Positions 10,755 to 25,021 are shown, counted from the first letter of the stretch. The stretch: 64,000 nt of DNA from Acanthornis magna (GCA_036785705.1 JAWUZG010000135.1:3038001-3102000), one strand, 5' to 3'. The notes: generated by a model not told the origin, from the sequence alone. Numbers and translations are program-made.

Positions 10755-13700
10755 GAGATGTGATGGCACAGGCACTTTTACATCACTCCAAGAATCATAG
10801 GAAAGCTATCGGGAAAGAAAGATTTCATGGAAAAGCCACAGCAGGACAAGCTTCCTTGCCAAGCTTCACTCACTCACCAAAGAGATGTGATGGCACAGGC
10901 ACTTGCACTTCACTCCAAGAATCATAGGAAAGCTATCGGGAAAGAAAGATTTCATAGCAAAGACACAGCAGGACAAGCTTCCTTGCCAAGCTTCACTCTA
11001 CTACTTATACCATGCTTAAAGCACAGCGAGGAAAAGCAACAAACAAAAATCCAGAGTCAATCAATCCAAAATGAAATCAAACCCAAATTATCTATGTCTG
11101 TCTGTCCGTGTGTGTGAGGCTGTGTCTCTAAAGAAGAGAAAGGGTCAGGATAAGAAGAACATGGCCCAAAGGCTCAAGAGCACTTCCCTTAGGAGCACTT
11201 CAGCTTGAGCAACATTTCACTTGATAACTCAAATTCAAATCAACAACTTAGGGCAGGAACAGCAGTTCAGGGCATTTCAACTGAACTGGACTTCAACTAC
11301 ACAACGCTTCACTTAGAACTGAGCTGGAACCCAACACCTCAGCAAAGGATCCACACAGCCCTTACCATAGCACTGCAGGAACTTCGAGACCTAACTTAGG
11401 GACAAACCTAAAGCACTTCTGAATCCACCAGAGCAGCCCCTCTCCCACATTGCAGAGAGCGCATGCACACCTGCACTCCCACAAGCACACAAAGAGGCTC
11501 TACGAGGCAAAATTCCCCTCCAAGCTACTGAAATACTCCTTTCACGTGCCTTGCCATCTTCTCAGCGGCCAAAGCCTGAGGCCTCTGGGAGCGGCAGGAT
11601 CGGGGGCCCAGGAGCCGTGCTCCTTCGCGGATGCCCCGAGTGCAGCAAACGGGACAGCTGCCGGCTGGCAGAGGCCCCACGCACAGGGACTTTGCTGCTC
11701 ACCGCTGCTGCGGCCCAGCACAGCTGCCAGGGCCTCCTTTGGCACCCCTGCTTACAGGGCCCCAAGGCATGGCCTTTAGTCACAACAAGCCTTCAGCCTG
11801 GCCCCACTTCTCATCGGCAGCTTTCCCTGAACACGGGACAACACCAATGTGATGCCATCCAGGCAAAAACAAATTTCAAAGTCTGTTCAACAAGCAAAAA
11901 AAGCAGGAGCACCTTAGAACACAGCACTTCCTGGCAGCACACAGCGTTTCTCAGAAGCTCCACAGCACCTCAGCCCCGCTGCATTCGTCAAGGCCAAGGC
12001 CTCAGCAGCATTTCTCATATCATGCTGCAGCCTGAAAAAAGGGCAGGGGGGGATGCACCAGCACAAGCAGGGACATCACACCTGCCCACAGGCTCCCCAT
12101 GCTCACATCCCATGGCATCCCGGGGCTCTCTCAGCTTCCAAAGACCTCTGAGGTCACGGGCTCTCACAGTGCCTCCATGGGGACATCCCACGTGTCTCTA
12201 AGTGCTAAGGAGCTCTTTTGCAACTGCCACTCCCTGGCCTTCCAGGGGGACATGCCACGGCTCTCTCTATCTTCCTAAACAACACACACGACCAGGGCAA
12301 TGCCAGGGCCTCAAGGGTAACATCCCGGCAATCTGCACGCTGCTAAGGAGCCATGCTGTCACAGCAACTCACAGGGCATGGCCTGTGACATTCCCTCCGT
12401 CTCCCTGCTGCTGCTGGACAGCTCTGATGTCACAGGCACTCACCTCTGGCCCCTGCAGCCATTCCAGGCCTTTCCATGCTGCCAAAGCGCTCTGATGTCA
12501 CAGACACGCACTGTGGCTTCATGGCCACATGCCAAGGCTCTCCAGGCTGCAAAAGAGCCCTTTAGCCACAGGCACTTACACAGGTGCCATGGGCACATCT
12601 TAGTGCTCCCTCTGCTCATAGGAACCCCGAGGTCACTAGATATCCTGGCGGCTCCGTGGCCACATCCCCAGGCTCTCCAGGCTGCTCAAGAGCTCTGATC
12701 TCACCTGCACTCACACAAGCTCCTCGGGGACATCTGTCGCTGCTGTGCTGGCAGATTCACACAAAGGCTCCCAGAGCAGCCTGGCCACTGAGTCACGAGG
12801 GCCAGAGAGCAGCCCTTGGCTTTCTCAACTCCTTCTCAGACACAGGAGCCTTGGCGGCGGCTGCATCCAATCCCAGCCTCACACTTAAAGCCAGTGCTTT
12901 AAGTAACTCTGTCCCGCAGCACTTACAAATGGCCCATCTGATCTATTCCTAGAAAAGCAGCTCTTCCCTAACACAAATGATTCGACACAGACAACTCAAT
13001 CCCAATTACTGACCACTCCATAGAAAAGCTAAACCTACTCCTGGGAGCCTACACAGAGTACAATGGAGTGCACTCTATGAAAACAATAGGAAAGCAGTCA
13101 TATCTTACAGCAAGCAAAAAAACCCAATTCCCAAGTAGAGCTCCATGTAACTCACCACACCAACACTCCTGGGCAGCTCTCTCTCCCTTCACCACCAACA
13201 GTGCCCTTGCTTGCTGTCCACTTCCCCAGCAGGAGCCCTCACACACTCCAAGGAGGAACACGCTAGAAAAACCTCCCCTAGGAAAGGGGACTGACTGCAC
13301 ATTGACACTCTCAAGGGACTGACTGTCAGGCAGACGCCTGCAACTCCCGGCAGCTGCTCAGCTGCCAAATCTTTGCCTCACTAGCAGCACCTTCATGCAG
13401 GCTTCCTTGCCAGAAGGACTTTCAGCAGAATTCAAGGCCAAAACAACACACGCTGGCCCTCTGAAAGACACCTGGAGACATTTGCAAATAGCACATGCTC
13501 CAAGTGCCTGCACCACGTTCCAAGGCAAAGCAGCCGGCCCAAAGCATCCTGCTACAACCTCCCAGGCGGCTCCCGACTGCTACAGAGCACTCAGCTCCAA
13601 AGCACTCCCAGGCCTTCCAGCCTCACAGCCCACAGGCCTACAGCCTTCTGCAGAGCCCTGAGCTCACCTGCACTCACACACCTACCATGGGCACCTGCCA

Positions 13701-14344
13701 CAGCTCTCCGGCCATGAGAGACAGACGTGTGCTCTCAGGCACTCACAGCCATTCCAAGCTGACATCCCAGGGCCCTTTGATCTCATCAGGCACCACTGCT
13801 ATGTCACAGGCACTCCCTGCGCTTCCACGGGGCCATCCCAGGGCTCTCGAGGCTCCTCAAGAACACTGAGGGCACACACAACCCCAGCGGCTCCATAGGG
13901 ACATGCCACGACTCTCCCATTTGACAAACCTCTCTGCACGCACATCACGGCCTTCAACAGGCTCTCAGGGCTGACAGCCCACGAGTCTCACGCTGCTAAG
14001 GTGCCGCCACCTCACGGGCACTCACAGGGCCTCCATGGGGACATCCCTGCACCCTCCATCCTCCTCAAGAGCTGGCAAGTCCCTGACACTCACACTTGCC
14101 CCCTGGGCACACTCCAGCCATCTCCAGGCTGCCAAAGAGCCAGCAGGTCACATCTTGGCACAGGAACTCCCTGGGGACACGCCAGAGCTATCCAGCTTTC
14201 AAAAGAACACTGAGCTCACAGGCTGTCCCAGGACAGCCATAGGCACACGCCACGACTCCACACGCTGCCCAGAAGCCCTGGTGTCACAGGCACGCACTCC
14301 CAGCACCTCGGTGCTGACATCCCAGGTGGCTCCACGCTGCTAAA
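10755..14344. repeat. U4, type A macrosatellite unit, 3590 bp
   Basis: Carries the 127-bp duplication (10755-11008). CpG core 11543-11711 holds the CTCCTTCGCGGATGCC haplotype at about 11620-11635, shared only with U7 and U14; all other copies have CTCATTTGCGGATCCC. It reads AGGGCCTCAAGGG near 12305, shared with U6. It is the first copy with the one-base-shorter CACCCTCCATCC tail typical of all units to its right. Confidence 0.95.
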
Positions 14345-17300
14345 GAGATGTGATGGCACAGGCACTTTTACATCACTCCAAGAATCATAGGAAAGCTATC
14401 GGGAAAGAAAGATTTCATGGAAAAGCCACAGCAGGACAAGCTTCCTTGCCAAGCTTCACTCTACTACTTATACCATGCTTAAAGCACAGCGAGGAAAAGC
14501 AACAAACAAAAATCCAGAGTCAATCAATCCAAAATGAAATCAAACCCAAATTATCTATGTCTGTCTGTCCGTGTGTGTGAGGCTGTGTCTCTAAAGAAGA
14601 GAAAGGGTCAGGATAAGAAGAACATGGCCCAAAGGCTCAAGAGCACTTCCCTTAGGAGCACTTCAGCTTGAGCAACATTTCACTTGATAACTCAAATTCA
14701 AATCAACAACTTAGGGCAGGAACAGCAGTTCAGGGCATTTCAACTGAACTGGACTTCAACTACACAACGCTTCACTTAGAACTGAGCTGGAACCCAAGAC
14801 CTCAGCAAAGGATCCACACAGCCCTTACCATAGCACTGCAGGAACTTCGAGACCTAACTTAGGGACAAACCTAAAGCACTTCTGAATCCACCAGAGCAGC
14901 CCCTCTCCCACATTGCAGAGAGCGCATGCACACCTGCACTCCCACAAGCACACAAAGAGGCTCTATGAGGCAAAATTCCCCTCCAAGCTACTGAAATACT
15001 CTTTTCACGTGCCTTGCCATCTTCTCAGCGGCCAAAGCCTGAGGCCTCTGGGAGCGGCAGGATCGGGGGCCCAGGAGCCGTGCTCATTTGCGGATCCCCC
15101 GAGTGCAGCAAACGGGACAGCTGCCGGCTGGCAGAGGCCCCACGCACAGGGACTTTGCTGCTCACCGCTGCTGCGGCCCAGCACAGCTGCCAGGGCCTCC
15201 TTTGGCACCCCTGCTTACAGGGCCCCAAGGCATGGCCTTTAGTCACAACAAGCCTTCAGTATGGCCCCACTTCTCATCGGCAGCTTTCCCTGAACACGGG
15301 ACAACACCAATGTGATGCCATCCAGGCAAAAACAAATTTCAAAGTCTGTTCAACAAGCAAAAAAAGCAGGAGCACCTTAGAACACAGCACTTCCTGGCAG
15401 CACACAGCGTTTCTCAGAAGCTCCACAGCACCTCAGCCCCGCTGCATTCGTCAAGGCCAAGGCCTCAGCAGCATTTCTCATATCATGCTGCAGCCTGAAA
15501 AAAGGGCAGGGGGGGATGCACCAGCACAAGCAGGGACATCACACCTGCCCACAGGCTCCCCATGCTCACATCCCATGGCATCCCGGGGCTCTCTCAGCTT
15601 CCAAAGACCTCTGAGGTCACGGGCTCTCACAGTGCCTCCATGGGGACATCCCACGTGTCTCTAAGTGCTAAGGAGCTCTTTTGCAACTGCCACTCCCTGG
15701 CCTTCCAGGGGGACATGCCACGGCTCTCTCTATCTTCCTAAACAACACACACGACCAGGGCAATGCCAGGACCTGCAGGGTAACATCCCAGCAATCTGCA
15801 CGCTGCTAAGGAGCCATGCTGTCACAGCAACTCACAGGGCATGGCCTGTGACATTCCCTCCATCTCCCTGCTGCTGCTGGACAGCTCTGATGTCACAGGC
15901 ACTCACCTCTGGCCCCTGCAGCCATTCCAGGCCTTTCCATGCTGCCAAAGCGCTCTGATGTCACAGACATGCACTGTGGCTTCATGGCCACATGCCAAGG
16001 CTCTCCAGGCTGCAAAAGAGCCCTTTAGCCACAGGCACTTACACAGGTGCCATGGGCACATCTTAGTGCTCCCTCTGCTCATAGGAACCCCGAGGTCACT
16101 AGATATCCTGGCGGCTCCGTGGCCACATCCCCAGGCTCTCCAGGCTGCTCAAGAGCTCTGATCTCACCTGCACTCACACAAGCTCCTCGGGGACATCTGT
16201 CGCTGCTGTGCTGGCAGATTCACACAAAGGCTCCCAGAGCAGCCTGGCCACTGAGTCACGAGGGCCAGAGAGCAGCCCTTGGCTTTCTCAACTCCTTCTC
16301 AGACACAGGAGCCTTGGCGGCGGCTGCATCCAATCCCAGCCTCACACTTAAAGCCAGTGCTTTAAGTAACTCTGTCCCGCAGCACTTACAAATGGCCCAT
16401 CTGATCTATTCCTAGAAAAGCAGCTCTTCCCTAACACAAATGATTCGACACAGACAACTCAATCCCAATTACTGACCACTCCATAGAAAAGCTAAACCTA
16501 CTCCTGGGAGCCTACACAGAGTACAATGGAGTGCACTCTATGAAAACAATAGGAAAGCAGTCATATCTTACAGCAAGCAAAAAAACCCAATTCCCAAGTA
16601 GAGCTCCATGTAACTCACCACACCAACACTCCTGGGCAGCTCTCTCTCCCTTCACCACCAACAGTGCCCTTGCTTGCTGTCCACTTCCCCAGCAGGAGCC
16701 CTCACACACTCCAAGGAGGAACACGCTAGAAAAACCTCCCCTAGGAAAGGGGACTGACTGCACATTGACACTCTCAAGGGACTGACTGTCAGGCAGACGC
16801 CTGCAACTCCCGGCAGCAGCTCAGCTGCCAAATCTTTGCCTCACTAGCAGCACCTTCATGCAGGCTTCCTTGCCAGAAGGACTTTCAGCAGAATTCAAGG
16901 CCAAAACAACACACGCTGGCCCTCTGAAAGACACCTGGAGACATTTGCAAATAGCACATGCTCCAAGTGCCTGCACCACGTTCCAAGGCAAAGCAGCCGG
17001 CCCAAAGCATCCTGCTACAACCTCCCAGGCGGCTCCCGACTGCTACAGAGCACTCAGCTCCAAAGCACTCCCAGGCCTTCCAGCCTCACAGCCCACAGGC
17101 CTACAGCCTTCTGCAGAGCCCTGAGCTCACCTGCACTCACACACCTACCATGGGCACCTGCCACAGCTCTCCGGCCATGAGAGACAGACGTGTGCTCTCA
17201 GGCACTCACAGCCATTCCAAGCTGACATCCCAGGGCCCTTTGATCTCATCAGGCACCACTGCTATGTCACAGGCACTCCCTGCGCTTCCACGGGGCCATC

Positions 17301-17807
17301 CCAGGGCTCTCGAGGCTCCTCAAGAACACTGAGGGCACACACAACCCCAGCGGCTCCATAGGGACATGCCACGACTCTCCCATTTGACAAACCTCTCTGC
17401 ACGCACATCACGGCCTTCAACAGGCTCTCAGGGCTGACAGCCCACCAGTCTCACGCTGCTAAGGTGCCGCCAGCTCACAGGCACTCACAGGGCCTCCATG
17501 GGGACATCCCTGCACCCTCCATCCTCCTCAAGAGCTGGCAAGTCCCTGACACTCACACTTGCCCCCTGGGCACACTCCAGCCATCTCCAGGCTGCCAAAG
17601 AGCCAGCAGGTCACATCTTGGCACAGGAACTCCCTGGGGACACGCCAGAGCTATCCAGCTTTCAAAAGAACACTGAGCTCACAGGCTGTCCCAGGACAGC
17701 CATAGGCACACGCCAGGACTCCACACGCTGCCCAGAAGCCCTGGTGTCACAGGCACGCACTCCCAGCACCTCGGTGCTGACATCCCAGGTGGCTCCACGC
17801 TGCTAAA
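14345..17807. repeat. U5, type B macrosatellite unit, 3463 bp, no 127-bp duplication
   Basis: The head begins like the first 127-bp copy of a type A unit (CTTTTACATCAC, then CATGGAAAAGCC) and continues like the second copy (TTCACTCTACTAC), so it looks like a crossover product between the two. CpG core 15006-15174. It has several private CpG-decay alleles: CTCTATGAGG near 14965, CATCCCAGC near 15785, CTCCATCTCC near 15860 and GACATGCAC near 15966. Confidence 0.95.
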
Positions 17808-20800
17808 GAGATGTGATGGCACAGGCACTTTTACATCACTCCAAGAATCATAGGAAAGCTATCGGGAAAGAAAGATTTCATGGAAAAGCCACAGCAGGAC
17901 AAGCTTCCTTGCCAAGCTTCACTCTACTACTTATACCATGCTTAAAGCACAGCGAGGAAAAGCAACAAACAAAAATCCAGAGTCAATCAATCCAAAATGA
18001 AATCAAACCCAAATTATCTATGTCTGTCTGTCCGTGTGTGTGAGGCTGTGTCTCTAAAGAAGAGAAAGGGTCAGGATAAGAAGAACATGGCCCAAAGGCT
18101 CAAGAGCACTTCCCTTAGGAGCACTTCAGCTTGAGCAACATTTCACTTGATAACTCAAATTCAAATCAACAACTTAGGGCAGGAACAGCAGTTCAGGGCA
18201 TTTCAACTGAACTGGACTTCAACTACACAACGCTTCACTTAGAACTGAGCTGGAACCCAAGACCTCAGCAAAGGATCCACACAGCCCTTACCATAGCACT
18301 GCAGGAACATCGAGACCTAACTTAGGGACAAACCTAAAGCACTTCTGAATCCACCAGAGCAGCCCCTCTCCCACATTGCAGAGAGCGCATGCACACCTGC
18401 ACTCCCACAAGCACACAAAGAGGCTCTACGAGGCAAAATTCCCCTCCAAGCTACTGAAATACTCCTTTCACGTGCCTTGCCATCTTCTCAGCGGCCAAAG
18501 CCTGAGGCCTCTGGGAGCGGCAGGATCGGGGGCCCAGGAGCCGTGCTCATTTGCGGATCCCCCGAGTGCAGCAAACGGGACAGCTGCCGGCTGGCAGAGG
18601 CCCCACGCACAGGGACTTTGCTGCTCACCGCTGCTGCGGCCCAGCACAGCTGCCAGGGCCTCCTTTGGCACCCCTGCTTACAGGGCCCCAAGGCATGGCC
18701 TTTAGTCACAACAAGCCTTCAGCCTGGCCCCACTTCTCATCGGCAGCTTTCCCTGAACACGGGACAACACCAATGTGATGCCATCCAGGCAAAAACAAAT
18801 TTCAAAGTCTGTTCAACAAGCAAAAAAAGCAGGAGCACCTTAGAACACAGCACTTCCTGGCAGCACACAGCGTTTCTCAGAAGCTCCACAGCACCTCAGC
18901 CCCGCTGCATTCGTCAAGGCCAAGGCCTCAGCAGCATTTCTCATATCATGCTGCAGCCTGAAAAAAGGGCAGGGGGGGATGCACCAGCACAAGCAGGGAC
19001 ATCACACCTGCCCACAGGCTCCCCATGCTCACATCCCATGGCATCCCGGGGCTCTCTCAGCTTCCAAAGACCTCTGAGGTCACGGGCTCTCACAGTGCCT
19101 CCATGGGGACATCCCACGTGTCTCTAAGTGCTAAGGAGCTCTTTTGCAACTGCCACTCCCTGGCCTTCCAGGGGGACATGCCACGGCTCTCTCTATCTTC
19201 CTAAACAACACACACGACCAGGGCAATGCCAGGGCCTCAAGGGTAACATCCCGGCAATCTGCACGCTGCTAAGGAGCCATGCTGTCACAGCAACTCACAG
19301 GGCATGGCCTGTGACATTCCCTCCGTCTCCCTGCTGCTGCTGGACAGCTCTGATGTCACAGGCACTCACCTCTGGCCCCTGCAGCCATTCCAGGCCTTTC
19401 CATGCTGCCAAAGCGCTCTGATGTCACAGACACGCACTGTGGCTTCATGGCCACATGCCAAGGCTCTCCAGGCTGCAAAAGAGCCCTTTAGCCACAGGCA
19501 CTTACACAGGTGCCATGGGCACATCTTAGTGCTCCCTCTGCTCATAGAAACCCCGAGGTCACTAGATATCCTGGCGGCTCCATGGCCACTTCCCCAGGCT
19601 CTCCAGGCTGCTCAAGAGCTCTGATCTCACCTGCACTCACACAAGCTCCTCGGGGACATCTGTCGCTGCTGTGCTGGCAGATTCACACAAAGGCTCCCAG
19701 AGCAGCCTGACCACTGAGTCACGAGGGCCAGAGAGCAGCCCTTGGCTTTCTCAACTCCTTCTCAGACACAGGAGCCTTGGCGGCGGCTGCATCCAATCCC
19801 AGCCTCTCACTTAAAGCCAGTGCTTTAAGTAACTCTGTCCCGCAGCACTTACAAATGGCCCATCTGATCTATTCCTAGAAAAGCAGCTCTTCCCTAACAC
19901 AAATGATTCGACACAGACAACTCAATCCCAATTACTGACCACTCCATAGAAAAGCTAAACCTACTCCTGGGAGGCTACACAGAGTACAATGGAGTGCATT
20001 CTATGAAAACAATAGGAAAGCAGTCATATCTTACAGCAAGCAAAAAAACCCAATTCCCAAGTAGAGCTCCATGTAACTCACCACACCAACACTCCTGGGC
20101 AGCTCTCTCTCCCTTCACCACCAACAGTGCCCTTGCTTGCTGTCCACTTCCCCAGCAGGAGCCCTCACACACTCCAAGGAGGAACACACTAGAAAAACCT
20201 CCCCTAGGAAAGGGGACTGACTGCACATTGACACTCTCAAGGGACTGACTGTCAGGCAGACGCCTGCAACTCCCGGCAGCAACTCAGCTGCCAAATCTTT
20301 GCCTCACTAGCAGCACCTTCATGCAGGCTTCCTTGCCAGAAGGACTTTCAGCAGAATTCAAGGCCAAAACAACACACGCTGGCCCTCTGAAAGATACCTG
20401 GAGACATTTGCAAATAGCACATGCTCCAAGTGCCTGCACCACGTTCCAAGGCAAAGCAGCCGGCCCAAAGCATCCTGCTACAACCTCCCAGGCGGCTCCC
20501 GACTGCTACAGAGCACTCAGCTCCAAAGCACTCCCAGGCCTTCCAGCCTCACAGCCCACAGGCCTACAGCCTTCTGCAGAGCCCTGAGCTCACCTGCACT
20601 CACACACCTACCATGGGCACCTGCCACAGCTCTCCGGCCATGAGAGACAGACGTGTGCTCTCAGGCACTCACAGCCATTCCAAGCTGACATCCCAGGGCC
20701 CTTGGATTTCATCAGGCACCGCTGCTATGTCACAGGCACTCCCTGCGCTTCCACGGGGCCATCCCAGGGCTCTCGAGGCTCCTCAAGAACACTGAGGGCA

Positions 20801-21270
20801 CACACAACCCCAGCGGCTCCATAGGGACATGCCACGACTCTCCCATTTGACAAACCTCTCTGCACGCACATCACGGCCTTCAACAGGCTCTCAGGGCTGA
20901 CAGCCCACGAGTCTCATGCTGCTAAGGTGCCGCCAGCTCACAGGCACTCACAGGGCCTCCATGGGGACATCCCTGCACCCTCCATCCTCCTCAAGAGCTG
21001 GCAAGTCCCTGACACTCACACTTGCCCCCTGGGCACACTCCAGCCATCTCCAGGCTGCCAAAGAGCCAGCAGGTCACATCTTGGCACAGGAACTCCCTGG
21101 GGACATGCCAGAGCTATCCAGCTTTCAAAAGAACACTGAGCTCACAGGCTGTCCCAGGACAGCCATAGGCACACGCCACGACTCCACACGCTGCCCAGAA
21201 GCCCTGGTGTCACAGGCACTCACTCCCAGCACCTCGGTGCTGACATCCCAGGTGGCTCCACGCTGCTAAA
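17808..21270. repeat. U6, type B macrosatellite unit, 3463 bp, no 127-bp duplication
   Basis: Same hybrid head as U5. CpG core 18469-18637. GAACATCGAGACC near 18306 is shared only with U15. Private changes include CTCATAGAAACC (about 19545), CTCCATGGCCACTT (about 19578) and AGCCTGACCACTG (about 19706). GGGAGGCTACAC near 19970 is shared with U7 and U14. The short palindrome near 20276 is degraded (GCAACTC centre). Confidence 0.95.
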
Positions 21271-24200
21271 GAGATGTGATGGCACAGGCACTTGCACATC
21301 ACTCCAAGAATCATAGGAAAGCTATCGGGAAAGAAAGATTTCATGGAAAAGCCACAGCAGGACAAGCATCCTTGCCAAGCTTCACTCACTCACCAAAGAG
21401 ATGTGATGGCACAGGCACTTGCACTTCACTCCAAGAATCATAGGAAAGCTATCGGGAAAGAAAGATTTCATAGCAAAGACACAGCAGGACAAGCTTCCTT
21501 GCCAAGCTTCACTCTACTACTTATACCATGCTTAAAGCACAGCGAGGAAAAGCAACAAACAAAAATCCAGAGTCAATCAATCCAAAATGAAATCAAACCC
21601 AAATTATCTATGTCTGTCTGTCCGTGTGTGTGAGGCTGTGTCTCTAAAGAAGAGAAAGGGTCAGGATAAGAAGAACATGGCCCAAAGGCTCAAGAGCACT
21701 TCCCTTAAGAGCACTTCAGCTTGAGCAACATTTCACTTGATAACTCAAATTCAAATCAACAACTTAGGGCAGGAACAGCAGTTCAGGGCATTTCAACTGA
21801 ACTGGACTTCAACTACACAACGCTTCACTTAGAACTGAGCTGGAACCCAAGACCTCAGCAAAGGATCCACACAGCCCTTACCATAGCACTGCAGGAACTT
21901 CGAGACCTAACTTAGGGACAAACCTAAAGCACTTCTGAATCCACCAGAGCAGCCCCTCTCCCACATTGCAGAGAGCGCATGCACACCTGCACTCCCACAA
22001 GCACACAAAGAGGCTCTACGAGGCAAAATTCCCCTCCAAGCTACTGAAATACTCCTTTCACGTGCCTTGCCATCTTCTCAGCGGCCAAAGCCTGAGGCCT
22101 CGGGGAGCGGCAGGATCGGGGGCCCAGGAGCCGTGCTCCTTCGCGGATGCCCCGAGTGCAGCAAACGGGACAGCTGCCGGCTGGCAGAGGCCCCACGCAC
22201 AGGGACTTTGCTGCTCACCGCTGCTGCGGCCCAGCACAGCTGCCAGGGCCTCCTTTGGCACCCCTGCTTACAGGGCCCCAAGGCATGGCCTTTAGTCACA
22301 ACAAGCCTTCAGCCTGGCCCCACTTCTCATCGGCAGCTTTCCCTGAACACGGGACAACACCAATGTGATGCCATCCAGGCAAAAACAAATTTCAAAGTCT
22401 GTTCAACAAGCAAAAAAAGCAGGAGCACCTTAGAACACAGCACTTCCTGGCAGCACACAGCGTTTCTCAGAAGCTCCACAGCACCTCAGCCCCGCTGCAT
22501 TCGTCAAGGCCAAGGCCTCAGCAGCATTTCTCATATCATGCTGCAGCCTGAAAAAAGGGCAGGGGGGGATGCACCAGCACAAGCAGGGACATCACACCTG
22601 CCCACAGGCTCCCCATGCTCACATCCCATGGCATCCCGGGGCTCTCTCAGCTTCCAAAGACCTCTGAGGTCACGGGCTCTCACAGTGCCTCCATGGGGAC
22701 ATCCCACGTGTCTCTAAGTGCTAAGGAGCTCTTTTGCAACTGCCACTCCCTGGCCTTCCAGGGGGACATGCCAGGGCTCTCTCTATCTTCCTAAACAACA
22801 CACACGACCAGGGCAATGCCAGGGCCTGCAGGGTAACATCCCGGCAATCTGCACGCTGCTAAGGAGCCATGCTGTCACAGCAACTCACAGGGCATGGCCT
22901 GTGGCATTCCCTCCGTCTCCCTGCTGCTGCTGGACAGCTCTGATGTCACAGGCACTCACCTCTGGCCCCTGCAGCCATTCCAGGCCTTTCCATGCTGCCA
23001 AAGCGCTCTGATGTCACAGACACGCACTGTGGCTTCATGGCCACATGCCAAGGCTCTCCAGGCTGCAAAAGAGCCCTTTAGCCACAGGCACTTACACAGG
23101 TGCCATGGGCACATCTTAGTGCTCCCTCTGCTCATAGGAACCCCGAGGTCACCAGATATCCTGGCGGCTCCGTGGCCACATCCCCAGGCTCTCCAGGCTG
23201 CTCAAGAGCTCTGATCTCACCTGCACTCACACAAGCTCCTCGGGGACATCTGTCGCTGCTGTGCTGGCAGATTCACACAAAGGCTCCCAGAGCAGCCTGG
23301 CCACTGAGTCACGAGGGCCAGAGAGCAGCCCTTGGCTTTCTCAACTCCTTCTCAGACACAGGAGCCTTGGCGGCAGCTGCATCCAATCCCAGCCTCACAC
23401 TTAAAGCCAGTGCTTTAAGTAACTCTGTCCCGCAGCACTTACAAATGGCCCATCTGATCTATTCCTAGAAAAGCAGCTCTTCCCTAACACAAATGATTTG
23501 ACACAGACAACTCAATCCCAATTACTGACCACTCCATAGAAAAGCTAAACCTACTCCTGGGAGGCTACACAGAGTACAATGGAGTGCACTCTATGAAAAC
23601 AATAGGAAAGCAGTCATATCTTACAGCAAGCAAAAAAACCCAATTCCCAAGTAGAGCTCCATGTAACTCACCACACCAACACTCCTGGGCAGCTCTCTCT
23701 CCCTTCACCACCAACAGTGCCCTTGCTTGCTGTCCACTTCCCCAGCAGGAGCCCTCACACACTCCAAGGAGGAACACACTAGAAAAACCTCCCCTAGGAA
23801 AGGGGACTGACTGCACATTGACACTCTCAAGGGACTGACTGTCAGGCAGACGCCTGCAACTCCCGGCAGCTGCTCAGCTGCCAAATCTTTGCCTCACTAG
23901 CAGCACCTTCATGCAGGCTTCCTTGCCAGAAGGACTTTCAGCAGAATTCAAGGCCAAAACAACACACGCTGGCCCTCTGAAAGACACCTGGAGACATTTG
24001 CAAATAGCACATGCTCCAAGTGCCTGCACCACGTTCCAAGGCAAAGCAGCCGGCCCAAAGCATCCTGCTACAACCTCCCAGGCGGCTCCCGACTGCTACA
24101 GAGCACTCAGCTCCAAAGCACTCCCAGGCCTTCCAGCCTCACAGCCCACAGGCCTACAGCCTTCTGCAGAGCCCTGAGCTCACCTGCACTCACACACCTA

Positions 24201-24860
24201 CCATGGGCACCTGCCACAGCTCTCCGGCCATGAGAGACAGACGTGTGCTCTCAGGCACTCACAGCCATTCCAAGCTGACATCCCAGGGCCCTTGGATCTC
24301 ATCAGGCACCGCTGCTATGTCACAGGCACTCCCTGCGCTTCCACGGGGCCATCCCAGGGCTCTCGAGGCTCCTCAAGAACACTGAGGGCACACACAACCC
24401 CAGCGGCTCCATAGGGACATGCCACGACTCTCCCATTTGACAAACCTCTCTGCACGCACATCACGGCCTTCAACAGGCTCTCAGGGCTGACAGCCCACGA
24501 GTCTCACGCTGCTAAGGTGCCGCCACCTCACGGGCACTCACAGGGCCTCCATGGGGACATCCCTGCACCCTCCATCCTCCTCAAGAGCGGGCAAGTCCCT
24601 GACACTCACACTTGCCCCCTGGGCACACTCCAGCCATCTCCAGGCTGCCAAAGAGCCAGCAGGTCACATCTTGGCACAGGAACTCCCTGGGGACACGCCA
24701 GAGCTATCCAGCTTTCAAAAGAACACTGAGCTCACAGGCTGTCCCAGGACAGCCATAGGCACATGCCAGGACTCCACACGCTGCCCAGAAGCCCTGGTGT
24801 CACAGGCACTCACTCCCAGCACCTCGGTGCTGACATCCCAGGTGGCTCCACGCTGCTAAA
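21271..24860. repeat. U7, type A macrosatellite unit, 3590 bp, last copy before the S+U domain
   Basis: It regains the 127-bp duplication (21271-21397 and 21398-21524). Its first copy reads CTTGCACATCAC instead of CTTTTACATCAC, a head type otherwise seen at the left edge of S and type C units. CpG core 22059-22227 has the TCGGGG and CTCCTTCGCGGATGCC alleles. GCCTGTGGCATTCC at about 22900 is private. The tail has the CACCTCACGGGCAC and GAGCGGGCAAG alleles that prevail in domain 2, so U7 is transitional. Confidence 0.95.
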
Positions 24861-25021
24861 GAGATGTGATGGCACAGGCACTTGCACATCACTCCAAGAA
24901 TCATAGGAAAGCTATCGGGAAAGAAAGATTTCATAGCAAAGCCACAGCAGGACAAGCTTCCTTGCCAAGCTCCACTCTACTACCTACACCATGCTTAAGG
25001 CACAGCGAGGAAATGAAACAA

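Larger units (their letters stand above)
1..24860. repeat. Macrosatellite domain 1: seven U monomers (~3.46-3.59 kb)
   Basis: Seven direct head-to-tail copies of a long unit. I phase each copy from the GAGATGTGATGGCAC that follows GCTCCACGCTGCTAAA. Unit starts are before the window (U1), 3573, 7164, 10755, 14345, 17808 and 21271, giving lengths of 3591, 3591, 3590, 3463, 3463 and 3590 bp for U2-U7. Length classes come almost entirely from presence (U1-U4, U7) or absence (U5, U6) of a 127-bp duplication at the left edge. All copies lie in the same orientation with no intervening unique sequence. No known gene family is recognisable in any frame. Confidence 0.97.
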
